NCBI GenBank assembly: GCA_012719495.1
Contig: JAAYAG010000030.1
Coordinates: forward strand, 49,796-113,795
Direction: 5' to 3'
Source: Bacteroidales bacterium
GTDB lineage: Bacteria > Bacteroidota > Bacteroidia > Bacteroidales > Prolixibacteraceae
Length of the DNA stretch: 64,000 nt
Both the position numbers and the translations under genes were made by a program. The notes beneath the pieces were generated by a model. That model had not been told where the DNA came from. It worked only from the letters and a program-made list of their open reading frames with translations, and searched no databases. This document shows positions 63,763 to 64,000 of the stretch, in pieces. How positions within the stretch are numbered: the stretch's first letter is position 1; each line of letters opens with the position of its first letter.

Positions 63763-63831
63763 CAATGGACAATTGACATTGGACAGTTGACAATGGACAT
63801 TGGACAGTTGACAATGGACAATTGACAATGA
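63763..63831. repeat. Short tandem repeats of TTGACAATGGACA type
   Basis: A 21-base unit (ATTGGACAGTTGACAATGGAC) occurs twice in direct succession at 63778-63819, flanked by partial copies. The units are also partly self-complementary. No gene or origin is indicated; the array probably varies in copy number. Confidence 0.8.
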
Positions 63832-64000
63832 GAAATGCCGACCTGAAAGGCCAGTTTATTTCTCTGCAAATCCGTAAGGTCTGTTAAATGTTTGGATGCT
63901 TCGCATGCGGGATCGGCCTTCAAAAAAAGACAATCTGAGTCAAAACAATCACTTAGTAAGACCGGGAAGCTTCGACCGGATGGGAGAAGATCACCCGGCC
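63832..64000. other. Right-edge stretch without a recognised feature
   Basis: The last 170 bases are more GC-rich and contain short self-complementary pieces such as GACCGGGAAGCTTCGACCGG, but no gene, RNA family or promoter is identified. The window ends here. Confidence 0.4.

Noticed and set aside
63832..64000. Start of an rRNA operon or tRNA at the right edge
   Set aside because: The GC-rich tail has small palindromes but no recognisable rRNA or tRNA sequence.

Overview
This 64 kb window comes from a Bacteroidota chromosome, most likely from the Bacteroidales/Marinilabiliales side. The evidence is: many promoters with the Bacteroidota -7 motif TAnnTTTG; almost no Shine-Dalgarno sequences; several secreted proteins ending in type IX secretion (T9SS) C-terminal sorting domains; Bacteroidota-type lipoproteins; and the gene order CBS protein-nadK-DUF6089-uppS-bamA-ompH-ompH-murI with pdxJ divergent. 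No rRNA, tRNA, CRISPR array, integrase or intact insertion sequence was recognised.

Layout. 0-5 kb: an RluA-type pseudouridine synthase, three lipoproteins, a 51-codon gene with an exceptional ribosome binding site, and glyA. A second, truncated glyA 3' end lies 1.6 kb downstream of glyA and shares a perfect 36-bp direct repeat with it. 5-16 kb: a glycine-repeat secreted protein, a secreted NUC endonuclease, a Gfo/Idh/MocA oxidoreductase, a GH13 enzyme, a candidate small RNA, a MITE-like palindromic element, a GH105-like lipoprotein, two VOC proteins, an AraC regulator, a methyltransferase, an alpha/beta hydrolase and pdxJ. 16-24 kb: the envelope-biogenesis cluster (NAD kinase, undecaprenyl diphosphate synthase, BamA, two OmpH/Skp chaperones, glutamate racemase). 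24-31 kb: hydE, a T9SS serine protease, uvrB and murB on the minus strand. 31-42 kb: a glycosyltransferase, a GH9 enzyme, two DUF3857/transglutaminase-like proteins, and an obg-PAP2-MutS-like operon. 42-46 kb: a two-component system divergent from a small cysteine-rich secreted protein, with four phased direct repeats between them, lying between obg and the adk-hpt pair. 46-53 kb: purE, two outer-membrane-type proteins, an acyltransferase/HAD pair and recJ. 53-64 kb: a T9SS cargo island with two M6 metalloproteases, a C39-like cysteine peptidase, a DUF4380 protein, a lipoprotein and a decayed orphan sorting domain.

How the parts work together. The core genes serve peptidoglycan and outer-membrane construction (murI, murB, uppS, bamA, ompH), nucleotide metabolism (hpt, adk, purE, nadK), one-carbon and vitamin B6 metabolism (glyA, pdxJ), and DNA repair (uvrB, recJ). 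The accessory genes suggest a polymer degrader that uses glycosidases (GH9, GH13, GH105-like) and T9SS-exported peptidases. The most interesting unexplained items are the phased-repeat operator of the two-component/cysteine-rich protein module, the glyA 3'-end duplication that resembles an integration scar, and the nested-palindrome element at 11.15-11.42 kb.
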